Origin: Nissolia schottii
Lineage: Eukaryota > Streptophyta > Magnoliopsida > Fabales > Fabaceae
NCBI GenBank assembly: GCA_003254905.1
Contig: QANU01011789.1
Span: 48,377 to 112,376 of the forward strand
Direction of reading: 5' to 3'
Length of the DNA: 64,000 bases
Positions 45,291 to 55,703 of the stretch are shown here, in pieces (positions within the stretch are counted from its first letter, which is position 1; each line of letters opens with the position of its first letter). A model generated the notes under the pieces. That model worked only from the letters and a program-made list of their open reading frames with translations. It was not told the DNA's origin and did no database searches. Position numbers and translations under genes: made by a program.

Positions 45291-45536
45291 ATTTGATATT
45301 TTAGTTTTTTTACATGTTCCAACAAGCAGGGAAACTCACAAAATGATCTATGAAAGTAAATATAACTTTATGTTACTTATGAAAGCATGCATCATGAGGA
45401 CTCGGTCGTCGTTACGACTTAGGACGACTGTAGATAACTAGAGGTTATCACTTAATGTCTTAAAAAGATCACAACTGAATCTTAGGGAACAATGATATAT
45501 CTTAAGAGGCTTTGACCCCAGAGGGTCCAGTGTTCC

Positions 45537-47488
45537 TTAAACATATAACACATTTTCAATGGTAGTTTGAGGAGGCATATCTATTCTTCCAATGCCAATG
45601 ATTTTGCCTCTTTCGTTGTTGCCATGCGTTACATATCCTTTGTTTCTTGGGATAAAAAATGAGAACTTTGTTTTGTCTTCCGTCATATGTGAGGAACAAC
45701 CACTGTCAAGATACCATAATTCGCTTGTTGTCCTCATACATATCTGCAAAACAATTTAGAAATGAGTGTAAGGTACCCAATGTGCTTTGGGTCCTTGCTT
45801 GTTAGAACCTTTCTCAACCCATTTATTTTGACCATTTGGAACACCATATTTCTTGATGTAACATGCATTATTGGTGTGTCCTTCTAAACAATAATAACTA
45901 CATATATACCTTCTTTTAGGAATCACAAGAACTTTTCTTTGTACATGTGAGTTTGAAGTGAAGTCGTTATTAAGTTTAGAATAAGGCTTTGAGGTAGGCA
46001 CATGATAGATGCTATTTCTTGCTATATGCATTTTACTATCATTATGAAATTTAGGTTTAGATAGCAAAACATTTTTATTTGCATGCATATTTGGTTGTGG
46101 ATTACTAGTCTTCACAAACAAGGTTTTCTTCACATCATTTTTACCTTTCTGTGGAGTATAACCTAATCCACTTCTATCTTTAGTATCTCTTTGCATGCTT
46201 AAAATTTCTTCAAATCCATGTTTACCTTTTTCAAATTTGCATACAATTTGTTGTAAATTATCAACTTTAGTTTCTAAAGATATACACTTCTTACAAGCAT
46301 CTTGATTTTCTATCATAGATTTAATCAAGTGTACTTCTTCCTTCTTAGCATAGATTTTGGAAAAATTTAAACATATTTCTTGTATGCATTCAAAGGCAAT
46401 TTGTAAATCCTCATAGGAGAGTTTATCAGAACTAACCTCATCATTTTCATTGTCTGAATTATGAGTTGCCATCAATGCGATCTGAGCCTCTTCATCCTCA
46501 GATTCTGATGAAGAACTGATGTCGTTGTCTTCCCATGCCACGTATGCTTTCTTGCTCTTCTTATGTTTGTTGTCCACTTTGTCTCTGAATCCATTCTTCT
46601 TTCTTTGGATATTTGGACAATCGGACTTGATATGTCTGGGCTTACCGCACTCAAAGCATGTGAATGTTTGAGAAGAAGATGAATCGTTCTTCTTTATGAA
46701 TCCCTTATTTTGGCCAAATCGCATGCCTTTCTTCTTGAAAAATTTTCCAAGATTCTTAACTAAGAGATTCATGTTTTCACATTCATCTTCATCAGAATCT
46801 TCTTTATTAGAATCAATTTTTGCTTTTAAAGAAATTGACATGTGTTTCTTCTCGTGTTGCTCATGTTGATCGAGGCGACTCAACTCCAATTCATGCTCTT
46901 GCAGTTTTTCGAACAATGTTGCTAGAGTCATCTTGGATATGCTCTTCTTTTCTGATATTACTGTCACTTTCGGTTGCCATATCCGAGTCAATGATCGTAG
47001 CACCTTTAGATTCAAATCTGCACTAGAATAAGTTTTGCCAAGAGCAGACAAATGATTAATTAGATGAGTAAATCTCTTTTGCATATCAAGGATCTTTTCT
47101 CCAGGAAGCATCCTAAACATCTCATATTCTTGAGACAGAGTGTTTAACTTTGATCTCTTAACTTCATCAGTACCCTCATGAGTGGCTTCTAGGGTATCCC
47201 AGATTTCTTTGGCTGATTTACATGAAGAGACTCTAAAGAATTCATCCATACCTAGGGCAGAGGTTAGGTAATTCATGGCTTTTAGATCATATTGCACTTT
47301 CTTTTTCTCTTCATCATTCCAAGCACTCATGGGTTTAGGTTCACTCCCATTTTCATTTGTAAACATAGGCACAAATGGACCTTCTTCAATAGTTTTCCAA
47401 ACTTCAAGATCCCGTGCTTTGATGAAGATCATCATTTTGATTTTCCAGAAATCATAATGATCCCCATTAAAACATGGAGGCCTATTTA
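45537..47488 (-). pseudogene. copia gag and protease start, Sirevirus-like
   Basis: The gag frame is long (559 codons at 45756-47435). It has the DUF4219/UBN2-type region (DEFFRVSSCKSAKEIWDTLE), a zinc knuckle CFECGKPRHIKSDC, a coiled-coil middle and a second CX2C-like motif. A further frame (45537-45749) holds ELWYLDSGCSSHM, the copia protease active-site motif. Gag of this size and type is usual in SIRE/Maximus elements. It is part of a broken copy with no intact polyprotein. Confidence 0.85.
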
Positions 47489-47948
47489 TGTAACATCCCA
47501 GATTTTTCCCTTATGGAAATTTCGCTTAAATGCTAATTTCGCTTAATTAGAAGCACATTAGAGGTGATTATTTGGACTGGGAAAATTATTTAGAAAATTA
47601 AATTGCTTTCAAATATCAGTCAAATAATTGCTTCTCGATCTCGCGAAGTGCCGCAAGGTCGGTGCTAAATTTTGCCGAAAACCGGGATTTCGGTAGGCAC
47701 CTAAGGTATCTGTGGAAATTACCCCCGGGTAATTTATTCACGAATACCTTAACCTGACATACTCATATGATCAGGAAAAATTCGTAGATCGCGGATATAT
47801 ATTTAGGATATTTTTCGGAGAACCGTGTGTGGGCCAGAAGTGGTTAAAAGCGACTAAAATAGAATAAGGACTAGGATATTTATAATAACTATAATAAAAT
47901 AATAATATAATAATAAAATAAATTAATTAATAATTAAATAAATAACAG

Positions 47949-47979
47949 CAGGGGGCACGGCTATAAAAAGGGCCCCCTG
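47949..47979 (+). promoter_or_regulatory. LTR H TATA box inside an inverted repeat
   Basis: CAGGGGGC at 47949-47956 and GCCCCCTG at 47972-47979 form an 8-bp perfect stem around a 15-base loop containing CTATAAAAAG. Confidence 0.7.
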
Positions 47980-48369
47980 GGTGAAAGAATATATATTTTC
48001 ACTTTCTCTCAGTTTTCCCATTTCTATTACCGTTCGTGCACATCGCGGAAGCGCTACCGGACTTCAGAAAAATTCCCGGAGCACGCCATGGTGAAGAGGA
48101 AAATCGGCACAACAAAGCTACCGGAGCAGAATCGCCGTTTGATGTGGGTAACCCTAAGCCCACTGTCTATGTGGTTTAGTTTTTAACTGTATATGTGCCT
48201 ATCTGTATATTTGACTGTATAACTGTTAAGTAGTATTTTGGGGGGATATTGTGTAAAAAGGGTTTTGTGAACGGTAGAAAATTGAAACGCATAACTGTAC
48301 TACTTGGAACCCTAGGAACAGTGAAAGTTTACGATCTGGAGTCTCGGAAGGCGATTTTTGTAGTCTGCA

Positions 48370-48600
48370 TTCGAATACTTAAGGAATTCAATCGAATGAA
48401 AGCCCAAGCTGAGCTTTCCTTCGAATGAATTCCACTGCAGTCGAATGTAGGCGAGTTTTAGGGATTTCAATCGAATGAATTCCCTCGTATTCGAATGAAG
48501 CGATGTCGAGGGATTTCAGTCGAATGAAAACCTATTCCAATCGAATGAAAGAACTTCGAGGGATTTCATTCGAATGCCACAGCAAGTATTCGAATGAAAC
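48370..48600 (+). repeat. TTCGAATGAA word array of LTR H
   Basis: About a dozen TCGAATGAA or ATTCGAATG words, aligned almost one for one with the array of LTR C. Confidence 0.75.
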
Positions 48601-48839
48601 CTGGCAGAGTTGGGAGTTTAATGGTTTCAAGGGATCCAATGACTATGGTTAAGCTATTATTATATATTGAAGCATGCATCATGAGGATGGGATGCCATTT
48701 AAGAGTTAGGGCAGCCCTAGAACACTAGAGGTCAATGACTTAATGTAAAAAGAGCATAATGGAACTTAGGGAAATACGTATGTAGTTATATGCTAGGAAG
48801 CCCAGCTCTTGGCAATGTCTACTTGACACGCCCCTCGCC

Positions 48840-49050
48840 AGTCCCAAAAGGGTGGATTGGCCAATGTGTTACCTTGCCAAATCCCAAAAGGGTGGATTTG
48901 GTTAACGAAGTAATCCCAAAAGGGTGGATTAGTTCGCAGAGGTTAAAGACACAAGGAAGGAAAATGTGTTACCTTGCCAAGTCCCAAAAGGGTGGAGTTG
49001 GTTAACGGATTAATCCCAAAAGGGTGGATTGATTCGCAGAGGTTAATGGC
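48840..49050 (+). repeat. AATCCCAAAAGGGTGGATT array of LTR H
   Basis: The word (inverted AATCC / GGATT around CCAAAAGGG) occurs about seven times, alternating with GGTTAA and GTTACCTTGCCAA phrases. Confidence 0.7.
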
Positions 49051-49157
49051 ACAAAGAAAGTAAAGTAAAGTTAAAGTAAAGATTGCTCATCGAAGCAAAA
49101 AGAGAAGTGAAGGAAGGATGACGTCATACCTAAAAGAATAAAGAAAGGAGAAGAAGG

Positions 49158-49185
49158 ACGCTAACCCGGGTGAGCCGGTATGCGT
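49158..49185 (+). promoter_or_regulatory. Outer stem ACGC/GCGT of LTR H
   Basis: ACGC at 49158-49161 pairs with GCGT at 49182-49185 and encloses CCGGGTGAGCCGG, comparable to 4316-4342 of LTR C. Confidence 0.5.
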
Positions 49186-49590
49186 AAGAGATCCCCAAGT
49201 CCCCCAAGCATGTAGTATAAAGGATATGTAGCGAGAAGCATAAAGAAGTATGTATGTGTATGAATGTGATGATTGAATAGTGTATGTATGTCAGTATATA
49301 TGTGATAAAGTATATATGCATAGTCATGGATGTTTATGTATGATGAAAGTTAAGGGAACGACCCGAGACTGATAGCTTAATTATAATTGCATTGTAGAAT
49401 TGACAAGCACGCAGACTTAGTAAGAAAGACTAGTTCCCCTATCACCTAGATAATCTTAGATAAAGCCGTTCAGGGCCTTAGGCCAGATAATAATTAGTAG
49501 GATGCTAGTATACATGTTTTCACCTAGAAACACCTGAGCGGCCTGGAGGATATTCGAGTAAATGAATCATAGGTAGCCATAGGGACCCAC

Positions 49591-49609
49591 TGAGGACTCA
49601 AAGTTCTCA
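49591..49609 (+). promoter_or_regulatory. Conserved LTR stem-loop, LTR H copy
   Basis: TGAGGAC and GTTCTCA with one G-U pair, loop tcaaa, followed by CTCCCACTCG and CCAGGTGG. Confidence 0.6.
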
Positions 49610-50109
49610 CTCCCACTCGATTATGGATCCAGGTGGACATAGCAAAGAGCTTGACCCAAGAGACACATGGTAGGCGACAGAGAGCTGTAGATTGGAGCTG
49701 AAGCAAACTGATTATGATCGCGCTAAGGCGACACATGTTTCGTATTATGTTCTATGACTTTCCTATATTTGTGTATGTATTTATTATTAAGGCAAACTTG
49801 TAACTGTATTTTTGGGACCTTTGTTGTAAATATGTATATACAATTATTTTTCATGTTCCACTCTGATCTCTACCTAACTTGTGGTAGACGCTATCGCCTG
49901 TTGTTATATGTCTCTTTATCACACATGGCTCCTAATTTATAATTTAATAAGCACATGAACGATTTTCAAATTAGTTCCTATTTCTGTGTAAGAATTATTT
50001 GCAAAGGTAAAAGTAAGGGCTATAAGTAACCCTACGCAACGAACAACAACCCTGTGAGCATTGCTTACTACCATGGAAGTGGGCAGTTAGCAGAGGTGTT
50101 GCAATTTAC

Positions 50110-51367
50110 ATTCAACTCTTCACTCAACATAGGTCTTGAGGATGCCATCTTATGGATCTTTAGGAGTAAATTTCCTAAGAGGGGGTGAATTAGGTTTCTC
50201 TTGTTTTTTGAGTAATTTTTGATTCTTTGAAGATGGTGAATAGTATGAAACCCTAATTGCCAAATTGTGATCAAGACCTAGCAATAAACCAAATAGATGT
50301 TAATGTTAAAGCAGCGAAAATGTAAATTGCTGAATGTAAAGAGTGTAGGGATAGGAAAAATCACACCAGAGAATTTATCCTGGTTCACCTTCAACCACCA
50401 AAGGCTACGTCCAGTCCCCTGTTCTGATTTAGGGATTTTTCCACTATGTAAACTTCTGTTGTGTACAACCTCACAACCGAGGCACTTACACCGACAACTT
50501 CAAGAGAACACACCCGTTCCCCTGGTTACACAATGCCTTCACCGAACACTACGGTGATAATCAGAAAACACACCAAAAACTACAGTGTTTACAAAACCAC
50601 TATTGATTCACAATTGTTGAAAAAGTAATACAATGGCTTTTGTATCAACCTAAACTCAGGGAAGGATGATCCTGAATAGAGAGCACAAATGATATGAAAG
50701 TTATGGCTCAATGCTTTTTGAGTTTGGATTGAAAAATTTACTTTGAAAATTTGATCAGAACTTGTAAAACTTGTAAGAATTAATGAAGGATTGTAGTTCT
50801 GATTAGTTGTACTTGGTTCTTCATGAATTATGCTTTATATAGGCAGAGGTGCCTGTTCATGAACCATTGCCAATGCATACAAATGCAAAACAATGCATTG
50901 TTTCATGAAAAAACACACCCATTCGAGCATGTAATCGATTACTGTAGTGTGGTAATCAATTACACACTTAGAAACTGCCAATTTTCAAATTTCTCAAGGT
51001 GGTAATCGATTAACTCGGGTTGGTAATCGATTAAAATTTGAATAATTTTGAATTCTATTTGATGGTAATCGATTACACTAGCATGGTAATCGATTAACCA
51101 TACAAGAACCGAGTTAAAAGTGTTTGAAACCCTTGAAAAATGTTGCAATATGTTTTTAGGGTTTTAAGAAAAAGTTAGACTTTGTTTATGATAAAAATAT
51201 TTTGAGCCAATAACCAAAATATCATAACATATGCTAACTATTTAGACACTAAGGTAAATTCTTGAACCTTCAGTGATGAGCAGTTTGAGCTTTGCAGTTC
51301 TTTGATTGTGTCTTCCCTTTTTTTGCTTTTTTTCGATGTTGTTGTCGTCATCAAAACCAAGCCATCA
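50110..51367 (-). repeat. 5' LTR region of the copia fossil
   Basis: The region includes CCTAAGAGGGGGTGAATTAGG at about 50174 (a phrase I associate with Sirevirus LTR ends), a minus-strand TATA box near 50836, and the palindrome cluster at 50931-51098. The exact boundary with the gag leader was not resolved. Confidence 0.6.
50931..51098. repeat. GTAATCGATTAC palindrome cluster
   Basis: Six copies of TAATCGATTA or a one-base variant start at about 50931, 50952, 51001, 51022, 51064 and 51084, each extended by flanking palindromic bases. Sireviruses are known for palindromic repeats in their LTRs, and this fits. Confidence 0.8.
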
Positions 51368-51389
51368 ATGGTCAAAGAAAAAATCTTCT

Positions 51390-51530
51390 TCACAGGTCAT
51401 TTGAATGGCCAAACCTTGGTCATTTTTGGTCATTCGAATGCCCTAACATTTCTTAAACTGAGAACAAAGTTGAAGAGGTCATTCGAATGACCAAACCCTG
51501 ATCATTCAAATGACTCAGCATTTTTACCAA
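51390..51530 (+). repeat. GGTCATTCGAATGACC array of LTR K
   Basis: One perfect 16-bp palindrome at 51477-51492 and four diverged copies. Confidence 0.7.
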
Positions 51531-51929
51531 CCCGAGAGCTAACTTTTTTAGGCTGGAGATTTCACTTTTCTACTGGTTCCAACACTCACTAAAACTTGAA
51601 GGATTATGCATGGAACCATGATTGCATTTCTCCAGCATGCATAGCTAGGACATGGTCGCCATTAGCACTTTAGGGCGACTATAGATAACTAGACTATAAT
51701 CACCTAATATCCACAAGATCATAAGGGAACCCTAGGGAAAAGGTAATGCTCGTAAGTAGGCCCCGACCTCCAATGGTTCGGTATGCCTTAAAGGAAGGAC
51801 ATAGTTATATAATTAGGATTACCCCTTCTCTTGGCACGTCCAACGGACAAGCCCCTCGCCAACCCAGCAAGATGGATTGGTAAACAATTAAACGCAAGTT
51901 AGGGCTTGAACTAGGATTCTGGTGAAACA

Positions 51930-52170
51930 TAACATGCCCCAAAGTAGTGGTAAGTCAAAATATAGCATGCCCCAAAGTAGTGGCAAAACAGAACACAACA
52001 CGCCCCAAAGTAGTGGTAAATACAACGTACAACATGCCCCAAAGTAGTGGTATCACAAATATTACATCACGATTACAACATTCCCCAAAGTAATGGCATC
52101 AAAATTACAATGTGGCCCAAAGTAGTTGGCACCACAAGTACAATATGCCCCAAAATAGCTGGCATGAAAC
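51930..52170 (+). repeat. GCCCCAAAGTAGTGGC array of LTR K
   Basis: Seven to eight units of about 30-40 bp, each with the core CCCCAAAGTAGTGG. This is the second array slot of the scaffold with yet another word. Confidence 0.75.
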
Positions 52171-52290
52171 GTAAACGAGTCCCCACTTGGTCATGTCGTA
52201 AAAATAGGCCCCTCACTCTTCCCAAGTTGGACGGGTGTTGGTCGTAGTCGAGGCCATGGCTACGAGAGTGGAAGGACATGACTAAGAAGG

Positions 52291-52309
52291 ACGCTGCCAC
52301 AGAGGGCGT
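52291..52309 (+). promoter_or_regulatory. Outer stem ACGC/GCGT of LTR K
   Basis: ACGC at 52291-52294 pairs with GCGT at 52306-52309, enclosing TGCCACAGAGG. AAGAAGG precedes it, as in LTRs G and H. Confidence 0.5.
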
Positions 52310-52633
52310 AAGAGAACACCCCTTCACGCATAAAACATGAATGTACGTAAATATGTAAATATATAAATTATCGTCAAGGGAACGTCCCGAGATGACTAGT
52401 ATGTACGTTGTAGGTAACATGGGTGGGCGATCCGGCATTGCCATGCTCAAGCGAATATAGTAAATCAAGCATGAAGCTTAGGTAATGTCAATATTAGAAG
52501 TCCCTAATCACCTAGTAACTTAGATAAAGCTACTCAGGATTAGGACAAGTCATAATGAATAATAGGGGTTGTGGTATACATGACACTTAGAGATCTCCTG
52601 AGTAGCCTAGAATTTTAACCGATAGAACCCCAC

Positions 52634-52652
52634 TAAGAACGCTCTGTTCTTA
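52634..52652 (+). promoter_or_regulatory. Conserved LTR stem-loop, LTR K copy
   Basis: TAAGAAC and GTTCTTA pair perfectly around gctct. Compared with LTR G (TGAGAAC / GTTCTCA) one pair has changed on both sides, G-C to A-T. Confidence 0.65.
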
Positions 52653-52871
52653 CCCCACTCACTTACGATTCCAGGTGGACCAGATGACTTCGCCGAAGAG
52701 AGCGGCCCTGCTGTTGACCCGAGCCCGTCAGCGTGACCCTAAGATTGGGGTCATCACGGAGATGTGCACGTACGCGTCCACCGACGCTCCAGGTCAAACC
52801 CCGTCGTTCCCAGCACCACCCCTCCGAGTACATAAGGGAGTTGGTTCCACGTGGCAAACCCGATCAAGGTG

Positions 52872-54428
52872 GATGACAGCTCGGGTTTAGGGCCCGAGGA
52901 CCCCATCCACCTCGATGGGGACAACGATGACGAATCTCCCCTTCCAGTTAGGGTAGTTGAAGTGGATCCCGTCTTAATCGCCCCGCCAGCCAGGCCCCGT
53001 GGCGACAAGACCATGGCAGCAAAGAGCATACCATCATGGGTGCAGCGCCGGTTCGCCCACAGAGACTTCCCCACTATTTCTGTGGTATCCAGCGAGGAGG
53101 AGGATGAGCCAGAGGAGGACCCGAACGAGGAGTCGGACGAGTATTCGATTGAAATCCTCCGCGGTATTTCATTCGAATGAAATCCTCAAGTATTCAATTG
53201 AAATCCAAAATATTCTTTCATTCGAATCCGTGGGAATTCAATCGAATGCTACAGTAAAAAAATCGCCCCAGAGTGCAAATTCTCCAGGGTTTGCTCCGCG
53301 TAATATTTTTCGTCTCCACAGTAATCCAATCCATACAGTTATGGTTTCCAAACATCCAAACCCTCAAAATCTAACTCCCATAGCTCATTTCCTATAGTTT
53401 GTACAAAAAGGTTTTTCACTCACATACACAAAAATGCATTTAAACAATCACTAAACAAACCACATAGACAGTGGGTTTAGAGTTACCCACATCGGATGGA
53501 GATTTCGGTCCGGTAGAGTTGGAGTAGAGAATTTTCCCTTCACGATGGTGCGTTCCCACAATTTTTTCGGAGTCCAAACGGGACCGACGTTTTGTGAAAG
53601 CGAAATGAAAATGACTTCTGAAGGTGGCTATTTATAGCCTATTTTCCTTTTTTCCTTTTCCCTTTTCTTTTTCTCTTTTTCTTTCTTTATATTTTCTTTC
53701 TGCTGTTTGTTATTAATTTTTATTTATTTATTTAGATTTAAGTTAGTTAAATATCTCCTGAGGGAGATAATTTCCCTCCAGGGCCGTCTTGGTCCGGTTT
53801 GATTGCGTTTTATTCAATTTCTCACACGCCGGTTGCCCGAAAAATTTTCCGGACATACCGTCGTGATCCATTAATTTTTCCCTTCGACCCGGGAGTCACC
53901 ACTCGGGAACTTTCGACCATTTTATCGTATCCAAAAATTCCACGAGCATTCCCCGGTATCTGAAACGAATTCCGTTCGAGTCGAAACTCTCCCGGAGGCA
54001 TGGGAAAATTATCCAAGCAACGAGGACCTAATCCCGGTCGCTTATTCGGAGATTTACCGGTTAAATTTTCCTTCCTAAATTCTCGAAATACCACTCGGTT
54101 TTCCACGACGGTCCAACCCACGGGGTTTCTGTACGCGAGAGGGTCGGGATGTTACAGATGACAGCTCGGGTTTAGGGCCCGAGGACCCCATCCACCTCGA
54201 TGGCGACAACGATGACGAATTTCCCCTTCCAGTTAGGGTAGTTGAAGTGGATCCCGTCTTAATCGTCCCGCCGGCCAGGCCCCGTGGCGACAGGACCATG
54301 GCAACAAAGAGCATACCATCATGGGTGCAATGCCGGTCCGACCACAGAGACTTCCCCACTATTTCTATGGCATCCAGCGAGGAGGAGGATGAGCCAGAGG
54401 AGGACCCGGACGAGGAGTCGGACGAGTA
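52872..54428 (+). repeat. 272-bp direct duplication around LTR piece L
   Basis: Copies at 52872-53143 and 54157-54428 (GATGACAGCTCGGG to GTCGGACGAGTA) differ at about a dozen sites. Both can be read as an acidic peptide ending EEEDEPEEDP, but this is LTR DNA and I do not claim a gene. Confidence 0.8.
53144..54156 (-). mobile_element. Reverse long-LTR piece L
   Basis: The right end GGGATGTTACA is an LTR start on the minus strand. It has a minus-strand TATA box in the palindrome GGCTATTTATAGCC (53626-53639), the CCCACTGTCTATGTGG block in reverse near 53465, and TTCGAATGAAA-type words at 53144-53250. It stops in the word array, so the 3' part of the LTR is absent. Confidence 0.75.
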
Positions 54429-54960
54429 GGGTGGCACTACAGACACGCTAACACGTTCTCCGGCGAGAAAAGGATTATAGGCTGACATATGTATGATAGG
54501 CGCAATAAGTAGTACTCATCCGCTTGTACCTTGTATGTATACTATAAATTAGACAGTGCCATATAGTACAAGTTAAATGGTGTGTATAGTAGGAATATGT
54601 ATATTATGACGGTAAATACCTATATATGTATAAATACCTATATGTGTATCTGTGGGCAATAATGGCCAATTTATGTGTGAAATTACTATGGATTGTTATG
54701 TGGTTTTGGTTATGTAGTATGTTAATTTTCTGCATCGTGAGTTATGCTTTCCTAAAAGTTTAAACGACTAAGTACATGCATGGCTTCTAATTTCCTAATT
54801 CTAGTAATTGAGCAAGAAGTTTTAAATTGGCCCTATTTTGGTAAAACCCCTATTTTGCAAATACTAGCGAACGATGAGGAGTTTGCACCCCAAACGACAA
54901 CCACCTAGTTAGTATGGTTTTTGACTTAAGCACAAGCTAGCTAGCTAGCTAGGTGTTTTA

Positions 54961-55703
54961 ATATGAGTAAGCGAATAAAGTTAAATAAGCACGAGAACCT
55001 AGATAAGGAAAAGACTAGAGATCCCCCATCACACAGTAAAATAGATAAAGCTACTCAAGAATAGGAGGAATGATAATAATCAGTAGGAACATAGTATGCA
55101 TGAACACGTAGAGCTCTCCTGAGTGGCTTGATTCATAAGTAAGATAAAGAGGTAAACCCTACGCTAAGGTATCCCACTGAGGACGAACGCTCTCACCCCC
55201 ACTCGCTCATGATTCCAGGGGCAAACGAGAGCTACGAGGAACAACAAGAGGAGCTGTGAAGGATGGAGTATGGGCCGCCGGTATTTGGAGGGCAAGACTT
55301 CTAGGCTGTGAAGATGAGCTAGAATAGTTGTGCGAATTTTTTGTCAAAAGAAATGAACTATGTACTGTGATGGATATGCTATGTGTATGTAAATTGTTAT
55401 AATACTATGTGGATTGTTGTAAATACATGTCATGAACCATATGTTTGCTTCCCTATCTAATTATACTGTGATTGACGATCGTAAGCCTAAGGCTCTATCG
55501 CTTGTATTGTATATAACTTGTTCACACGCGGCTCATACTTTAATAATGAATCACAAGCAGAAAAAGTTTTAAATTAGTCAATATTTTCCTTGATCAAGTA
55601 TTTTTGAAAGTAATGAAGGACTATAAGTATTCCCACCAATTACCTAACAACTTAGTGAGCATTGCATACGACTTAAGCGTAAGCAGTTAGCTAGGGGTGT
55701 TTC
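54961..55703 (+). mobile_element. Long LTR 3' part N
   Basis: The scaffold block ATAAAGCTACTCA...TCCTGAGTGGC and a diverged version of the conserved stem-loop near 55178 are present. It ends TTAGCTAGGGGTGTTTCA at about 55703. It may be the far end of LTR D, but this is unproven. Confidence 0.55.

Larger units (their letters stand above)
44169..45540 (+). mobile_element. Long LTR E, 5' part
   Basis: It starts TGTAACATCTTGATTTTTCCCC and is closely related to LTR G along its length. It has an (AAT)n run at 44597-44650, the TATA box in an inverted repeat at 44674-44696, and a palindrome array at 45110-45290. It is cut off at the junction with the copia fossil. Confidence 0.75.
47489..50103 (+). 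mobile_element. Solo LTR H inside the copia gag region
   Basis: 2,615 bp, TGTAACATCCCAG to GAGGTGTTGCA, with a perfect 5-bp target duplication ATTTA (47484-47488 and 50104-50108). It is closest to LTR C in its word array (48370-48600) and flanking phrases. It has no coding domain. Confidence 0.92.
45541..51367 (-). mobile_element. Ty1/copia (Sirevirus-type) fossil, holds LTR H
   Basis: The minus strand carries gag (47488 down to about 45756) and the first part of pol (to about 45541). Upstream, on the right, lies the 5' LTR, ending near 51367 in a TGATGACGACAACAACAT-type start on the minus strand. LTR H (47489-50103) is inserted near the start of gag. A TATA-like CTATATAAAG lies at 50832-50841 on the minus strand. 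The downstream pol and 3' LTR are absent from this place. It is broken. Confidence 0.85.
51368..54960 (+). mobile_element. Long LTR K, holds reverse LTR piece L
   Basis: Family scaffold is visible from a palindrome array at 51390-51530 through a second array at 51930-52170, the conserved stem-loop at 52634-52652 and an LTR-like end GCTAGCTAGCTAGGTGTT near 54955. The 5' part with the TATA box is not present. A reverse LTR piece (53144-54156) interrupts it, with a 272-bp duplicated block on both sides. Confidence 0.6.

Noticed and set aside
52851-53180. Acidic open frame of about 109 codons as a host gene
   Set aside because: It lies within LTR K, is repeated in the 272-bp duplication at 54157, has no known domain, and runs into the LTR word array.
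54961-55703. Joining LTR pieces D and N into one element
   Set aside because: The flanks (TAAAA before 43510, ATAAG after 55703) do not match, so I cannot show that they belong together.
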